Below are positions 14,498-25,326 of a DNA stretch of 43,979 nt, piece by piece. The position numbers and the translations under genes were made by a program. Source of the stretch: Clostridia bacterium (GTDB taxonomy: Bacteria > Bacillota > Clostridia > Oscillospirales > Acutalibacteraceae); assembly GCA_017449935.1 (NCBI GenBank), contig JAFSYP010000043.1, forward strand, positions 1 through 43,979. Direction: 5' to 3'. How positions within the stretch are numbered: position 1 is the first letter of the stretch; each line of letters opens with the position of its first letter. The notes under the pieces were generated by a model. The model did no database searches, had not been told where the DNA came from, and worked only from the letters and a program-made list of their open reading frames with translations.

Positions 14498-15790
14498 ATG
14501 GATCTGCAAGAATTATTGAACAAAGTAAAGAACTGCCCGTGCGGACGCGCGCACACGGTCGATCTTGAGGGCGTAGAGATCGGTCGGAGCATACTCGGTG
14601 AAACGGCGCGTCTGCTGCATACATACCGATTTCGGCAGCGTCTTCTGGTCGTCGCGGACCGGAATACGCTCGCCGCCGCAGACGGGATCCTCGCGCACCT
14701 CGAACGCGGCGGTTATCACGTGCAAACGCTGATCTATGACGATCTGCGCACAGCGCATCAAAAGGATGTGGACCGTGTCCTCTCGCTTCTGGGAGACGTC
14801 GACGGCGTCCTGTCCGTGGGCACCGGCTCGCTCAACGACATTTGTCGGCGCGCCGCGTTCCTGGCGGACAAGCCCTTTGCGATCTTTGCCACCGCTCCGT
14901 CCATGGACGGGTTTGCGTCCGACACTGCGCCGATCACGGAAAACAACTTCAAAGTATCTCTGCCCGCGCGGCAACCGCGCGTCATTCTGGCGGACACGGA
15001 TATTCTGGCTGCCTCCCCTGCCGAGCTGAAATCCGCCGGGTACGGCGATATGATCGCCAAGTATTCCGCTATGGCCGACTGGCGTCTCTCGGCGCTGACG
15101 ACCGGAGAATACTACTGCCCGAGGATCGCCGCGCTCACGCGCGACGCGCTGCAAAAGGTGGTGCGGCTGACGGACAGCGTGACGAAAAACGATCCGCAGA
15201 CTGCGGCCGCGATCATGGAAGGACTCGTGACGACCGGTATTGCGATGAAGCTGTGCGGCTCGTCGCGCGCGGCTTCCGGCGCGGAACATGTCGTATCGCA
15301 TTTCTGGGAGTGCAAAAAGCTCGAACAGGGACTGCTGTCCGACTTCCACGGAAAAAAAGTCGGCGTCGCTTCGCTGATGATCACGCGGATGTACCACGAC
15401 GTTTGCCGACGTGCCGATCCTGCGCGGTTCGGCGCGGATGAGACGGACTGGGACCGCGTATTCGCCGTTTACGGCGACGCGTTCAAAGCGGATGTCGTGA
15501 AGTGCAACTCGCCGACCGTGACCGAGGAGACTTCGCCCGCGATCCTGCGCGAGAACTGGACCGCGATCTGCGACGCGGTACGCGAGGAGATGCCCGCCCC
15601 GGACGTGCTCGCCGATCTGCTTCGGCGCGCCGGCGCCGCCGCGACATGCGAAGAGATCGGCGTGTCGCGCGAGCTTTGCCTGTCCGGTCTGGAATTTCAT
15701 CCGTATATGCGCCATCGGATGCTGCTCTCGCGGCTTCTGCCGATGCTGCGCTGCCGAACGGATTTCTCCGCGTGGGCGGGACTGTCCTGA
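14498..15790 (+). CDS. sn-glycerol-1-phosphate dehydrogenase-like protein, copy 2
   Basis: A 430-aa tandem paralogue of the preceding gene, similar from end to end: CPCGRAHTV, GTGSLNDICR, FATAPSMDGFASDTAPI, GYGDMIAKYSAMADWRL, GAEHVVSHFWE and DFHGKKVGVASLM all align. The last ~30 codons are almost identical between copies (SGLEFHPYMRHRMLLSRLLP), including at the DNA level, suggesting recent conversion there. An ATG at 14489 overlaps the upstream stop as ATGA, but the ATG at 14498 has AAAGGA at 8 nt and matches the N-terminus of copy 1. A strong terminator follows. Two copies may form a heteromer or have split substrates; neither is shown. Confidence 0.78.
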   Translation: MDLQELLNKVKNCPCGRAHTVDLEGVEIGRSILGETARLLHTYRFRQRLLVVADRNTLAAADGILAHLERGGYHVQTLIYDDLRTAHQKDVDRVLSLLGDVDGVLSVGTGSLNDICRRAAFLADKPFAIFATAPSMDGFASDTAPITENNFKVSLPARQPRVILADTDILAASPAELKSAGYGDMIAKYSAMADWRLSALTTGEYYCPRIAALTRDALQKVVRLTDSVTKNDPQTAAAIMEGLVTTGIAMKLCGSSRAASGAEHVVSHFWECKKLEQGLLSDFHGKKVGVASLMITRMYHDVCRRADPARFGADETDWDRVFAVYGDAFKADVVKCNSPTVTEETSPAILRENWTAICDAVREEMPAPDVLADLLRRAGAAATCEEIGVSRELCLSGLEFHPYMRHRMLLSRLLPMLRCRTDFSAWAGLS

Positions 15791-15799
15791 ACAATTGTG

Positions 15800-15826
15800 C
15801 CGATCCGGACGGATCGGTATTTTTTA
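15800..15826 (+). terminator. Terminator after the dehydrogenase pair
   Basis: CCGATCC (15800-15806) pairs with GGATCGG (15811-15817), followed by TATTTTTT. Confidence 0.88.
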
Positions 15827-15859
15827 TCGTTTTTTATGGGTGTAAATCACATTTTTCTG

Positions 15860-15888
15860 TTGAAATAAAAGCGCGGATATGGTATAAT
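15860..15888 (+). promoter_or_regulatory. Promoter of the YhhN/lipid kinase operon
   Basis: TTGAAA (15860-15865), 17-bp spacer, TATAAT (15883-15888), 30 bp before the ATG at 15919. Confidence 0.85.
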
Positions 15889-15918
15889 ATGTTTTAGATT
15901 TTTTACGGAGGGGAAGAT

Positions 15919-16587
15919 ATGATACAATACGTTTTTCTTGCGCTGTTTGTTCTTTTCAGCGTGATCCATCTGTTCCACAGCTGGTCCGACGATCCCAAGC
16001 GCAGATACTCCAAGCCGTTCCTTTTGGCGTGTCTCGCACTGTTTTACTGTTTCTCGACGAAAGACATCAACTGGATCCTTGTGGCGGCGCTGGTGACGAG
16101 CTGGCTCGGCGACGTGTTGCTGATCCCTAAGGGCACGAAATGGTTCGTCGCGGGCGGGATCAGTTTCCTGTTCTGCCACGTTTTCTTCGTCTTCGTCTAT
16201 TTTCCGCAGGTCGTGTGGGCAAACGCGATCTGGTGGATTGTCATTCCCGCGGCTATCCTGTATTACGGCATTTCGGTGCGCGTCACACTGGCTGTCCGAA
16301 AGAATGTGCCGATCATGGTGCTGATCCCCATGATCCTCTACCTCATCATGAACAGCACGATGAACCTTTTCGCGCTCATGCAGCTCATGTCGCTCAAGAG
16401 CACAGGCTCCATCGTCGCGTACGTCGGCGCGGTGAGCTTCTTTATTTCGGACTGCGCGCTGTATCTGGTGCGGTATCATGACAACAAGGAACTGATTTTC
16501 AAGAAGCACTTTACCGTAATGCTGACGTATCTCGTCGGCGAGGCGCTCATCACGATCGGTATGCTGATGGTGCAATCGAACGCGTAA
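15919..16587 (+). CDS. YhhN family integral membrane protein (lysoplasmalogenase-like)
   Basis: A 222-aa protein with seven to eight predicted membrane segments spread over the whole length. Family features include LVTSWLGDVLLIPKGTKWFVAGGISFLFCHVFFVFVY-type spacing, with the acidic Asp of SWLGDVLL and the His of FLFCHVFF conserved in YhhN/TMEM86 proteins, and a C-terminal FFISDCALYLVRY with a further conserved Asp. Known TMEM86 members hydrolyse the vinyl-ether bond of lysoplasmalogens. Plasmalogens occur in anaerobic Clostridia, so this is a plausible activity. RBS GGAGGGG lies 6 nt upstream. It is followed 20 bp later by the lipid kinase, probably in one operon. Confidence 0.8.
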   Translation: MIQYVFLALFVLFSVIHLFHSWSDDPKRRYSKPFLLACLALFYCFSTKDINWILVAALVTSWLGDVLLIPKGTKWFVAGGISFLFCHVFFVFVYFPQVVWANAIWWIVIPAAILYYGISVRVTLAVRKNVPIMVLIPMILYLIMNSTMNLFALMQLMSLKSTGSIVAYVGAVSFFISDCALYLVRYHDNKELIFKKHFTVMLTYLVGEALITIGMLMVQSNA

Positions 16588-16607
16588 CACGGACAGGAGG
16601 AACGAAT

Positions 16608-17513
16608 ATGAAGTACGTATTCATTGTGAATCCCCGCGCGGGCGCGGAAAACGGCACGGCGAAGCTGAACGCCGCGATCGAAGCGCTGCCCGAAAAAGAC
16701 GACTGCGAAGTCTATGTGACCAAGGCGCCCGGCGACGCGACCGTATTCGTCGGCAAATGGTGCGACGCGCACCCCGGCGACGACGTGCGTTTCATCGCCT
16801 GCGGCGGAGACGGTACAACCAACGAAGTCTTCTCCGGCGCCGCGGGCAGAGAAAACGTGAGCGTGACCTGCTACCCCTGCGGCAGCGGCAACGATTTCGT
16901 GAAGGTCTTCGGCGGCGCGGAAAAGTTTCTCCGCGTTCCCGCGCTGATCGCGGCAAAGGACAGACCGCTCGATCTTCTGAAGGTCGGCGACCGCTGGGCC
17001 AACAACGTCGTGAACTTCGGATTCGATACGACCGTCGCCATCACGATCAACAAAGAGCGCGAAAAGACCGGTCACGGCAACAAAAGCGCCTATACCAAAG
17101 GCGTGGTGAAGGCGCTGCTGACCTCGATGAATAACTCGTTCACCGTGAAGGCGGACGGCGAAACGCTCAATCCTTCCGGAAAAGCTCTGCTCTGCACCGT
17201 GGCAAACGGGCAATATGTGGGCGGTTCCTTCAAGTGCGCGCCGCGCGCAAAGACCGACGACGGTCTGATCGAGGTATGTCTGATTCGCCCGATCTCGCGT
17301 CTGCGTTTTGTAAAGATTCTGACGCCCTATACGAACGGCGAGCATCTTGACCGCGAGGATATGCGCGACGTCGTGGTGTACCGGCAGGCCAAAAAAGTAG
17401 AGGTCGAGGCTCCGGAAGGCTTCGCCTATTCCTTGGACGGCGAGATCGTTTACGAATCCCGCTTCACCGTGGAGATCGTCCCCGGCGCCGTGCGGTTCGC
17501 CGTGCCGGATTGA
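16608..17513 (+). CDS. Diacylglycerol kinase-family lipid kinase (YegS/BmrU-like)
   Basis: A 301-aa soluble kinase of the DAGK_cat family. The nucleotide-binding N-terminal domain opens with YVFIVNPRAGAENG. The glycine-rich loop is ACGGDGTTNEVFSG (GGDGT motif, ~64-68), followed by YPCGSGNDFVKVFGG (GSGNDFA-like). The C-terminal beta-sandwich has NNVVNFGFDTTVA, TVANGQYVGGSFKCAPRA and a terminal FAYSLDGEIV (DGE) motif. It phosphorylates a diacylglycerol or related lipid with ATP. RBS AGGAGG lies 7 nt before ATG. Its position after YhhN and the G1P dehydrogenases suggests a lipid module. Confidence 0.9.
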   Translation: MKYVFIVNPRAGAENGTAKLNAAIEALPEKDDCEVYVTKAPGDATVFVGKWCDAHPGDDVRFIACGGDGTTNEVFSGAAGRENVSVTCYPCGSGNDFVKVFGGAEKFLRVPALIAAKDRPLDLLKVGDRWANNVVNFGFDTTVAITINKEREKTGHGNKSAYTKGVVKALLTSMNNSFTVKADGETLNPSGKALLCTVANGQYVGGSFKCAPRAKTDDGLIEVCLIRPISRLRFVKILTPYTNGEHLDREDMRDVVVYRQAKKVEVEAPEGFAYSLDGEIVYESRFTVEIVPGAVRFAVPD

Positions 17514-17535
17514 CGGAAAAGACGGGCGATTTCTC

Positions 17536-17564
17536 TTGACTTTTCTCGCTTTTTTCCATATAAT
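17536..17564 (+). promoter_or_regulatory. Promoter of the ATP synthase operon
   Basis: TTGACT (17536-17541), 17-bp spacer, TATAAT (17559-17564), 23 bp before atpZ. Confidence 0.88.
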
Positions 17565-17587
17565 TGACAAGAATATCAGGTGTTCGG

Positions 17588-17845
17588 ATGAAGAAAACAG
17601 ACGTTCTGCGCGCGCTCAGTTATCTGACGCAGCTCGGCCTCTCCGTCGCGATCCCGCCTGTTCTGTGCATCTTCGGCGGTCTCTGGCTGCAAAAGAGATT
17701 TGCGCTCGGCGACTGGGTGATCGCGGTCGGCCTTCTGGTCGGTCTCATCAGCGGCGCATGCAGCTTTGCGTCCTTCATCCGTACCGTTCGTTTCAATGCG
17801 CAGCAAAAGGAGGATACCGAGCATGAGACCGGACAAGACAGTTAA
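17588..17845 (+). CDS. atpZ: AtpZ/AtpI-type small membrane protein
   Basis: An 85-aa protein with two membrane helices (LSVAIPPVLCIFGGLWLQ and WVIAVGLLVGLISGACSF) and a basic C-terminus. This is the pattern of AtpZ-type proteins encoded first in many Firmicutes atp operons, implicated in ATP synthase assembly or cation handling. The start at 17588 puts the ATG 23 bp after the -10 box; the AGGTG ribosome binding site is weak. It overlaps atpI by 23 bp. Confidence 0.75.
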   Translation: MKKTDVLRALSYLTQLGLSVAIPPVLCIFGGLWLQKRFALGDWVIAVGLLVGLISGACSFASFIRTVRFNAQQKEDTEHETGQDS

Positions 17846-18233
17846 AAAAGAAACCGGCATCCTGCTGCTGGGCACGCTGATCCTGTGCGGGATCATGATC
17901 GGCATTTTTGCGCTTGCCAAGCATTTCAACTACACGGTCGTCACCGGCGCGCTGCTTGGCGGCCTGGCAAGCGTTTTCAATTTCTTTCTCATGGGGCTGA
18001 CCGTCCAGAACGCGGTCGACAAGGACCCGGCCGAGGCGAAGAAAAAGATCCAGCTTTCCTATTCTCTGCGCTCCTTTGCGCTGCTGGTTGTGCTGGGTGT
18101 CGGCGTGTATCTGCCGTATTTCCACTGGCTCGCCGTGGTGCTCTCCGCGCTGTTCCCGCGCGTCACGATCTTGTTCCGCTCCATGTTTCTTAAAAAGCAG
18201 GACGCGGACAACGGAGGTGTTTCCGAACCATGA
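17823..18233 (+). CDS. atpI: ATP synthase subunit I
   Basis: A 136-aa membrane protein with four predicted helices (ILLLGTLILCGIMIGIFAL, VVTGALLGGLASVFNFFLMG, SFALLVVLGVGVYL, LAVVLSALFPRVTILF). The order and GGxxxxxNF motif fit the AtpI family that helps assemble the c ring. The start has AAAGGAGG 8 nt upstream. The stop overlaps atpB as ATGA, so translation is coupled. Confidence 0.85.
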   Translation: MRPDKTVKKETGILLLGTLILCGIMIGIFALAKHFNYTVVTGALLGGLASVFNFFLMGLTVQNAVDKDPAEAKKKIQLSYSLRSFALLVVLGVGVYLPYFHWLAVVLSALFPRVTILFRSMFLKKQDADNGGVSEP

Positions 18234-19045
18234 ACGCCATCGAAAATCTGAATATTACCGGCGCAAAGATCCTCTTTGAAACGCCGATCGTCCTGTTCGG
18301 ACAGAAGCTCGTGATCACCGAGTCGCAGGTCAATTCCTGGATCGTGATCCTGTTTGTGGCGATCCTGTGCAAGGTGCTCACGCACAACATGAAGATCCGT
18401 CCCGAAAGCCGCCGCCAGATCATCGCCGAATTCATCGTCGAAAAAGCGACGAATTTCGTAAAGAGCAATATGGGCGAAAGGTTTGCCGGCTTTGCGCCGT
18501 TCATCGCGGCGCTGATGGCGCTGTCCGCATTCTCGAGCCTTTTGAGCATTTTCGGGATGTTCTCCCCGACCTCCGATCTGAACACCATCGCCGGATGGGC
18601 GGTCGTCGTGTTCGTGATGATCACCTACTACAAACTCAAGGGCGGTCTCGGCGGTTATCTCAAGAGCTTCACGCAGCCGATCTTCGTGCTCACGCCGTTC
18701 AACATCATCAGCGAGCTGGCAACGCCGATCTCCATGATGTTCCGTCATTTCGGCAACATCTGCTCCGGCTCCGTGATCATGACGCTGGTCTACGCCGCGC
18801 TCTCCACGCTGTCCGCCGTTTTGTTCCGGTGGATGCCCGGCGCACTCGCGCAGTTCCCCTTCTTCCAGATCGGCGTTCCGGTCGTCTTCTCCCTTTACTT
18901 TGACATTTTCGGCAGCCTGCTGCAAGCGTTCATCTTTGCGATGCTGACGATGATGTATATCTCCTCGGCAGCCGAGGACGGCGAAGCCGCCCGTGCCGAA
19001 CGTAAACTGCGTAAACAAAACAAACATAGAAAACAGGAGGAATAA
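18230..19045 (+). CDS. atpB: ATP synthase F0 subunit a
   Basis: A 271-aa integral membrane stator subunit forming the ion half-channels. The essential arginine is Arg172 in SMMFRHFGNICSG, equivalent to E. coli Arg210. Other family marks are LATPIS before it and QAFIFAMLTMMYISSA at the C-terminal helix. The His after Arg (FRHFGN instead of the usual RLFGN) is a small departure. The tail is unusually charged (RAERKLRKQNKHRKQEE). The ATG overlaps the atpI stop; atpE follows after 3 bp. Confidence 0.95.
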   Translation: MNAIENLNITGAKILFETPIVLFGQKLVITESQVNSWIVILFVAILCKVLTHNMKIRPESRRQIIAEFIVEKATNFVKSNMGERFAGFAPFIAALMALSAFSSLLSIFGMFSPTSDLNTIAGWAVVVFVMITYYKLKGGLGGYLKSFTQPIFVLTPFNIISELATPISMMFRHFGNICSGSVIMTLVYAALSTLSAVLFRWMPGALAQFPFFQIGVPVVFSLYFDIFGSLLQAFIFAMLTMMYISSAAEDGEAARAERKLRKQNKHRKQEE

Positions 19046-19309
<264 letters not shown>

Positions 19310-19348
19310 TACGCCGAACATTTCCCGGGAAAGGAGGCCGCTTGAGCT

Positions 19349-19846
19349 TTGGGTAACCTTGAACTGATTTCCGTCAACATTCCCCATATTCTTATCACGA
19401 TCGTCAATCTGCTGATCCTGTTTCTGCTGATTAAAAAGTTCCTCTTCAAGCCTGTGCAGCGCATCCTCGACGCGCGCAAGGCGGAGGTGGACAAGGTATA
19501 CGCGGACGCAGCGGATGCGCAGGAAGCGGCTGACAGAGACAAAGCGCTGTATGCCGAAAAACTGGAGAATGCCGAGGCGGAGGCCGACGCGCTGCTCAAA
19601 AACGCCGCGAAGAAAGCGGAGCAGAACAGCGACGTCGTGCTCGCAGAAGCGACGGAAAAGGCGTCCGCCATGCTGAAAAAAGCCGAGGCGGAAATTGCGC
19701 AGGAGCGCAAAAAAGCGGTCAATGAAATCAAAAACGAGATCTCCGATATTTCCGTTTCCATCGCCGGCAAGGTCATCGAACGCGAGATCAACGCCGACGA
19801 CCACAAGACACTCATCGACGGCTTTATCGAAGAGTTGGACGCATAA
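19349..19846 (+). CDS. atpF: ATP synthase F0 subunit b
   Basis: A 165-aa peripheral stalk subunit. One N-terminal membrane helix (IPHILITIVNLLILFLLIKKFLF) precedes a long Ala/Glu/Lys-rich coiled coil (~30-135) and a short delta-binding end. The start is a TTG at 19349 with GGAGG 11 nt upstream. An out-of-frame TTG at 19342 stands nearer the ribosome binding site but leads nowhere. Confidence 0.92.
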   Translation: MGNLELISVNIPHILITIVNLLILFLLIKKFLFKPVQRILDARKAEVDKVYADAADAQEAADRDKALYAEKLENAEAEADALLKNAAKKAEQNSDVVLAEATEKASAMLKKAEAEIAQERKKAVNEIKNEISDISVSIAGKVIEREINADDHKTLIDGFIEELDA

Positions 19847-19858
19847 CGGAGGGCAGAT

Positions 19859-20401
19859 ATGCGCACCGAAGTACAAAGAGAATACGGCAGCGCGCTGTGG
19901 ATGCTCGCCGTAGAGGACGGGTGCACCGACGCGATGCTCGAAGACGTGCGCGCCCTGCGCGCTCTGATGGCGGACAACTCGGAGTATCTGCGTTTGATCC
20001 GCTGTCCGGACATCCCGCTCGAGGAACGCCTCGGCCTGCTGGACGACGCTTTTCGTTCCCGCGTATGCGATCACCTGCTGCATTTTATGATGCTGCTGGC
20101 CGAGCGCGGGCATTTCGGCTGTCTGCCGGACTGTCTGGACGAGTTCTGCCGGAAATACGACGAAGCGAACAATATTGAGAACGTGACCGTCATCTCCGCC
20201 GTCGCGCTCACGCGCGAGCAGAAGGAGGCACTCGGACAGAAGCTCTCGCAAAAGCTGCGCAAGAACGTGCGGCTGAACGCAAAGGTCGATCCGTCCGTGC
20301 TGGGCGGTCTGCGCGTGGAGACAGAAGGCGCATCGCTGGACGGCACCGTGCGAAACAAGATCGAATCCATCCGTGGATCTCTATTACAAACCGTTTTATA
20401 A
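19859..20401 (+). CDS. atpH: ATP synthase F1 subunit delta
   Basis: A 180-aa stalk-connecting subunit. The N-terminal helical bundle starts VQREYGSALWMLAVEDG and contains IRCPDIPLEERLGLLDDAF. The C-terminal part has the typical ISAVALTREQKEALGQKLSQK, then VDPSVLGGLRVETEG (I-GG-x-x-x-x-G pattern) and DGTVRNKIESIR. RBS GGAGGG lies 5 nt before ATG. Length fits the family. Confidence 0.93.
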   Translation: MRTEVQREYGSALWMLAVEDGCTDAMLEDVRALRALMADNSEYLRLIRCPDIPLEERLGLLDDAFRSRVCDHLLHFMMLLAERGHFGCLPDCLDEFCRKYDEANNIENVTVISAVALTREQKEALGQKLSQKLRKNVRLNAKVDPSVLGGLRVETEGASLDGTVRNKIESIRGSLLQTVL

Positions 20402-20419
20402 AAGAAAGAGGCGATTCTA

Positions 20420-21937
<1,518 letters not shown>

Positions 21938-21952
21938 AGGGAGGCATACTGC

Positions 21953-22804
21953 ATGGGCGGCGCTTCCGCAAGAGACGTTAAAAACCGCATCCACAGCGTG
22001 GAGTCCACGATGCATATCACCAAAGCCATGCAGCTCGTGGCCTCCTCCAAGCTCAAAAAAGCCAAAGAACGCATGGAAAGCAGCCGCGCGTTCTTCACCG
22101 CGCTGTACGATACGCTTTCCGATCTGGCCGCTGCGAACGGCGACTTCTCCAGCGTATTCGTGCGCGAGCGCGAGGTGCGAAAAAACTGCTTCGTCGTCGT
22201 CGCGGGCGACCGCGGACTTGCCGGCGGCTACAACAGCAACGTGTTCCGCACCGTGCATGAAACGGCGGGCGATACGCCGTTTTGCGTGTTGCCGGTCGGC
22301 AAAAAGGCGCTGGAATACTTCCGCAAGAAGCGCATCGAGATCGTTTCCGAGGACTATGCCGTCGTCAGTTCGGTCGATCTGGCGCAGTGCAGCACACTTG
22401 GCAAACAGCTTGCCGAGAGCTTCCGCGCCGGGCTCTACGACGCGGTGTACCTTGTCTATACCGATTTTGTTTCCATGCTTTTGCAGCAGCCTGCGATCAA
22501 AAAGCTGCTGCCGCTGAGCGTGGACAACACGCACGCGCGCAAAAAAGAATTTATTCTGTACGAGCCGTCCGCTTCGGGCGTGTTCAATCAGATCATTCCG
22601 GAATACCTTTCCGGCATGGCATACGGCGCGATTTGTGAAAGCTACGCCAGCGAACTGGCCGCGCGCCGCACCGCCATGGACTCCGCCACCAAAAACGCTT
22701 CGGACATGATCGACGCGCTGTCGCTACAGTACAACCGTGCGCGGCAGGGCGCCATCACGCAGGAGATCACCGAGATCGTCGCCGGGTCCGAAGGTTCGGC
22801 ATAA
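21953..22804 (+). CDS. atpG: ATP synthase F1 subunit gamma
   Basis: A 283-aa central shaft. The N-terminal helix has ARDVKNRIHSVESTMHITKAMQLVASSKLKKAK and the C-terminal helix ELAARRTAMDSATKNASDMID, then YNRARQGAITQEITEIVAG, both diagnostic. The Rossmann-like middle has VAGDRGLAGGYNSNV. Length is usual. Ribosome binding site AGGGAGG precedes the ATG. Confidence 0.97.
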   Translation: MGGASARDVKNRIHSVESTMHITKAMQLVASSKLKKAKERMESSRAFFTALYDTLSDLAAANGDFSSVFVREREVRKNCFVVVAGDRGLAGGYNSNVFRTVHETAGDTPFCVLPVGKKALEYFRKKRIEIVSEDYAVVSSVDLAQCSTLGKQLAESFRAGLYDAVYLVYTDFVSMLLQQPAIKKLLPLSVDNTHARKKEFILYEPSASGVFNQIIPEYLSGMAYGAICESYASELAARRTAMDSATKNASDMIDALSLQYNRARQGAITQEITEIVAGSEGSA

Positions 22805-24226
<1,422 letters not shown>

Positions 24227-24237
24227 CGGAGGGCGTC

Positions 24238-24504
24238 ATGAATCAGTTTCATTTGCAGATCATCACGCCCGACGGCGTACAGTTCGACGGCGATTCTACG
24301 CAGCTTTCCGTGCGCGGCGTCGAGGGCGAACTGGCGATCCTGGCCGGACATATCCCGTTCGTGACGGCGCTTGCCGCGGGCGAATGCCGCGTCTATACCG
24401 ACGGCGGCGTACGCAGGGCGGCCTGTACCGGCGGTATGCTCTCCTGCTCCAAAGAGATCACGCGCTTGTTTTCCACGGACTTCGCGTGGAAAGATAAGGA
24501 TTAA
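24238..24504 (+). CDS. atpC: ATP synthase F1 subunit epsilon, short form
   Basis: An 88-aa epsilon subunit. The beta-sandwich is intact: FHLQIITPDGVQFDGDS, VRGVEGELAILAGHIPFVTAL (GE-x-x-IL-x-x-H) and CRVYTDGG. The protein ends at FAWKDKD, where a family member of usual length (about 130-140 aa) would go on into the two C-terminal helices that inhibit ATP hydrolysis. I looked in the other frames after the stop and found no continuation, so this looks like a genuine short form, not a frameshift. RBS GGAGGG lies 5 nt before ATG. Confidence 0.92.
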   Translation: MNQFHLQIITPDGVQFDGDSTQLSVRGVEGELAILAGHIPFVTALAAGECRVYTDGGVRRAACTGGMLSCSKEITRLFSTDFAWKDKD

Positions 24505-24551
24505 AGGGCTTCGCAAAGCAAACGGTTGCGGCCGAACGCCTGAACAAAATG

Positions 24552-24592
24552 AGCTGTCGGCTTTCCTGTGAAAGCGGCAGCTTGCTTGTTTA
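24552..24592 (+). terminator. Terminator of the ATP synthase operon
   Basis: AGCTGTC..GCTTTC pairs with GAAAGC..GGCAGCT (one bulge, one U-G pair), followed by TTGCTTGTTTAT. It lies 47 bp after the atpC stop. Confidence 0.7.
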
Positions 24593-24634
24593 TAGAATAA
24601 TAATTATGAGAACAAACAGACGGAGGGCTTGTCC

Positions 24635-25306
24635 GTGAACAAACAGATCTTCCGGCAGGCGTTCGGCAAATTCTTTGCCGGTCTGCTGTGCGTGGCGCTG
24701 CCGGTCTTTCTCTCTGCCGGCACTGTCCGCTTTTGGAACGGGTGGCTGCTGATCGCGATCCTCTTTGTACCGATGTTTGCCGCGGGGATCGTCCTGATGC
24801 GGCGCAGCCCGAAGCTTTTGAAAAAGCGGCTGAACGCCAAAGAAAAGGAAAGCGAACAGAAGCTCGTGCTGGTCTTGAGCGCGGTCATGTTCCTGTCCGC
24901 TTTTGTTGTCGCAGGACTGAATTTCCGTTTTCGCCTGATCGTGCTGCCCGCCTGGGCCGCCTGGATCGGCGCTGCGCTGTGCCTTGCGGCGTACGTTATG
25001 TACGCAGAGGTCCTGCGGGAGAACGCCTATCTTTCCCGGACCGTCGAAGTCCAGGAGGATCAGAAGGTCATTGATTCGGGACTGTACGGCGTCGTGCGCC
25101 ATCCGATGTACGCCGCGACACTTGTCCTTTTTCTGTCCATGGGGATCGTGCTCGGCTCGCCGATCTCTTGCGCGATACTGCTGCTGTATATCCCGATCAT
25201 CGCACTGCGCATCCGCAACGAGGAACACGTCCTTGAACAAGGTCTTGCGGGATACGGCGCGTACCGAAAAAAAGTCAAGTATAAAGTCATCCCGTTTATC
25301 TGGTAA
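24635..25306 (+). CDS. Isoprenylcysteine carboxyl methyltransferase/PEMT-family membrane methyltransferase
   Basis: A 223-aa protein with about five membrane helices. The C-terminal half holds the family motif GLYGVVRHPMYAATLVLFL (RHPxY, SAM-binding region) and EEHVLEQGLAGYGAYRKKVKYKVIPFIW (EE-x-x-L-x-x-x-x-x-x-Y-x-x-Y). These are shared by ICMT and phospholipid N-methyltransferases. The likely substrate is a lipid or a small membrane compound; bacterial members are diverse. The start is GTG at 24635, 7 nt after GGAGGG; the TTG at 24629 is too near the ribosome binding site. Confidence 0.78.
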   Translation: MNKQIFRQAFGKFFAGLLCVALPVFLSAGTVRFWNGWLLIAILFVPMFAAGIVLMRRSPKLLKKRLNAKEKESEQKLVLVLSAVMFLSAFVVAGLNFRFRLIVLPAWAAWIGAALCLAAYVMYAEVLRENAYLSRTVEVQEDQKVIDSGLYGVVRHPMYAATLVLFLSMGIVLGSPISCAILLLYIPIIALRIRNEEHVLEQGLAGYGAYRKKVKYKVIPFIW

Positions 25307-25326
25307 AAAAGCAGGAGGAGAACAGT

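Noticed and set aside
24505-24560. Frameshift that would extend epsilon
   Set aside because: No helical continuation appears in either other frame, and a terminator follows shortly.
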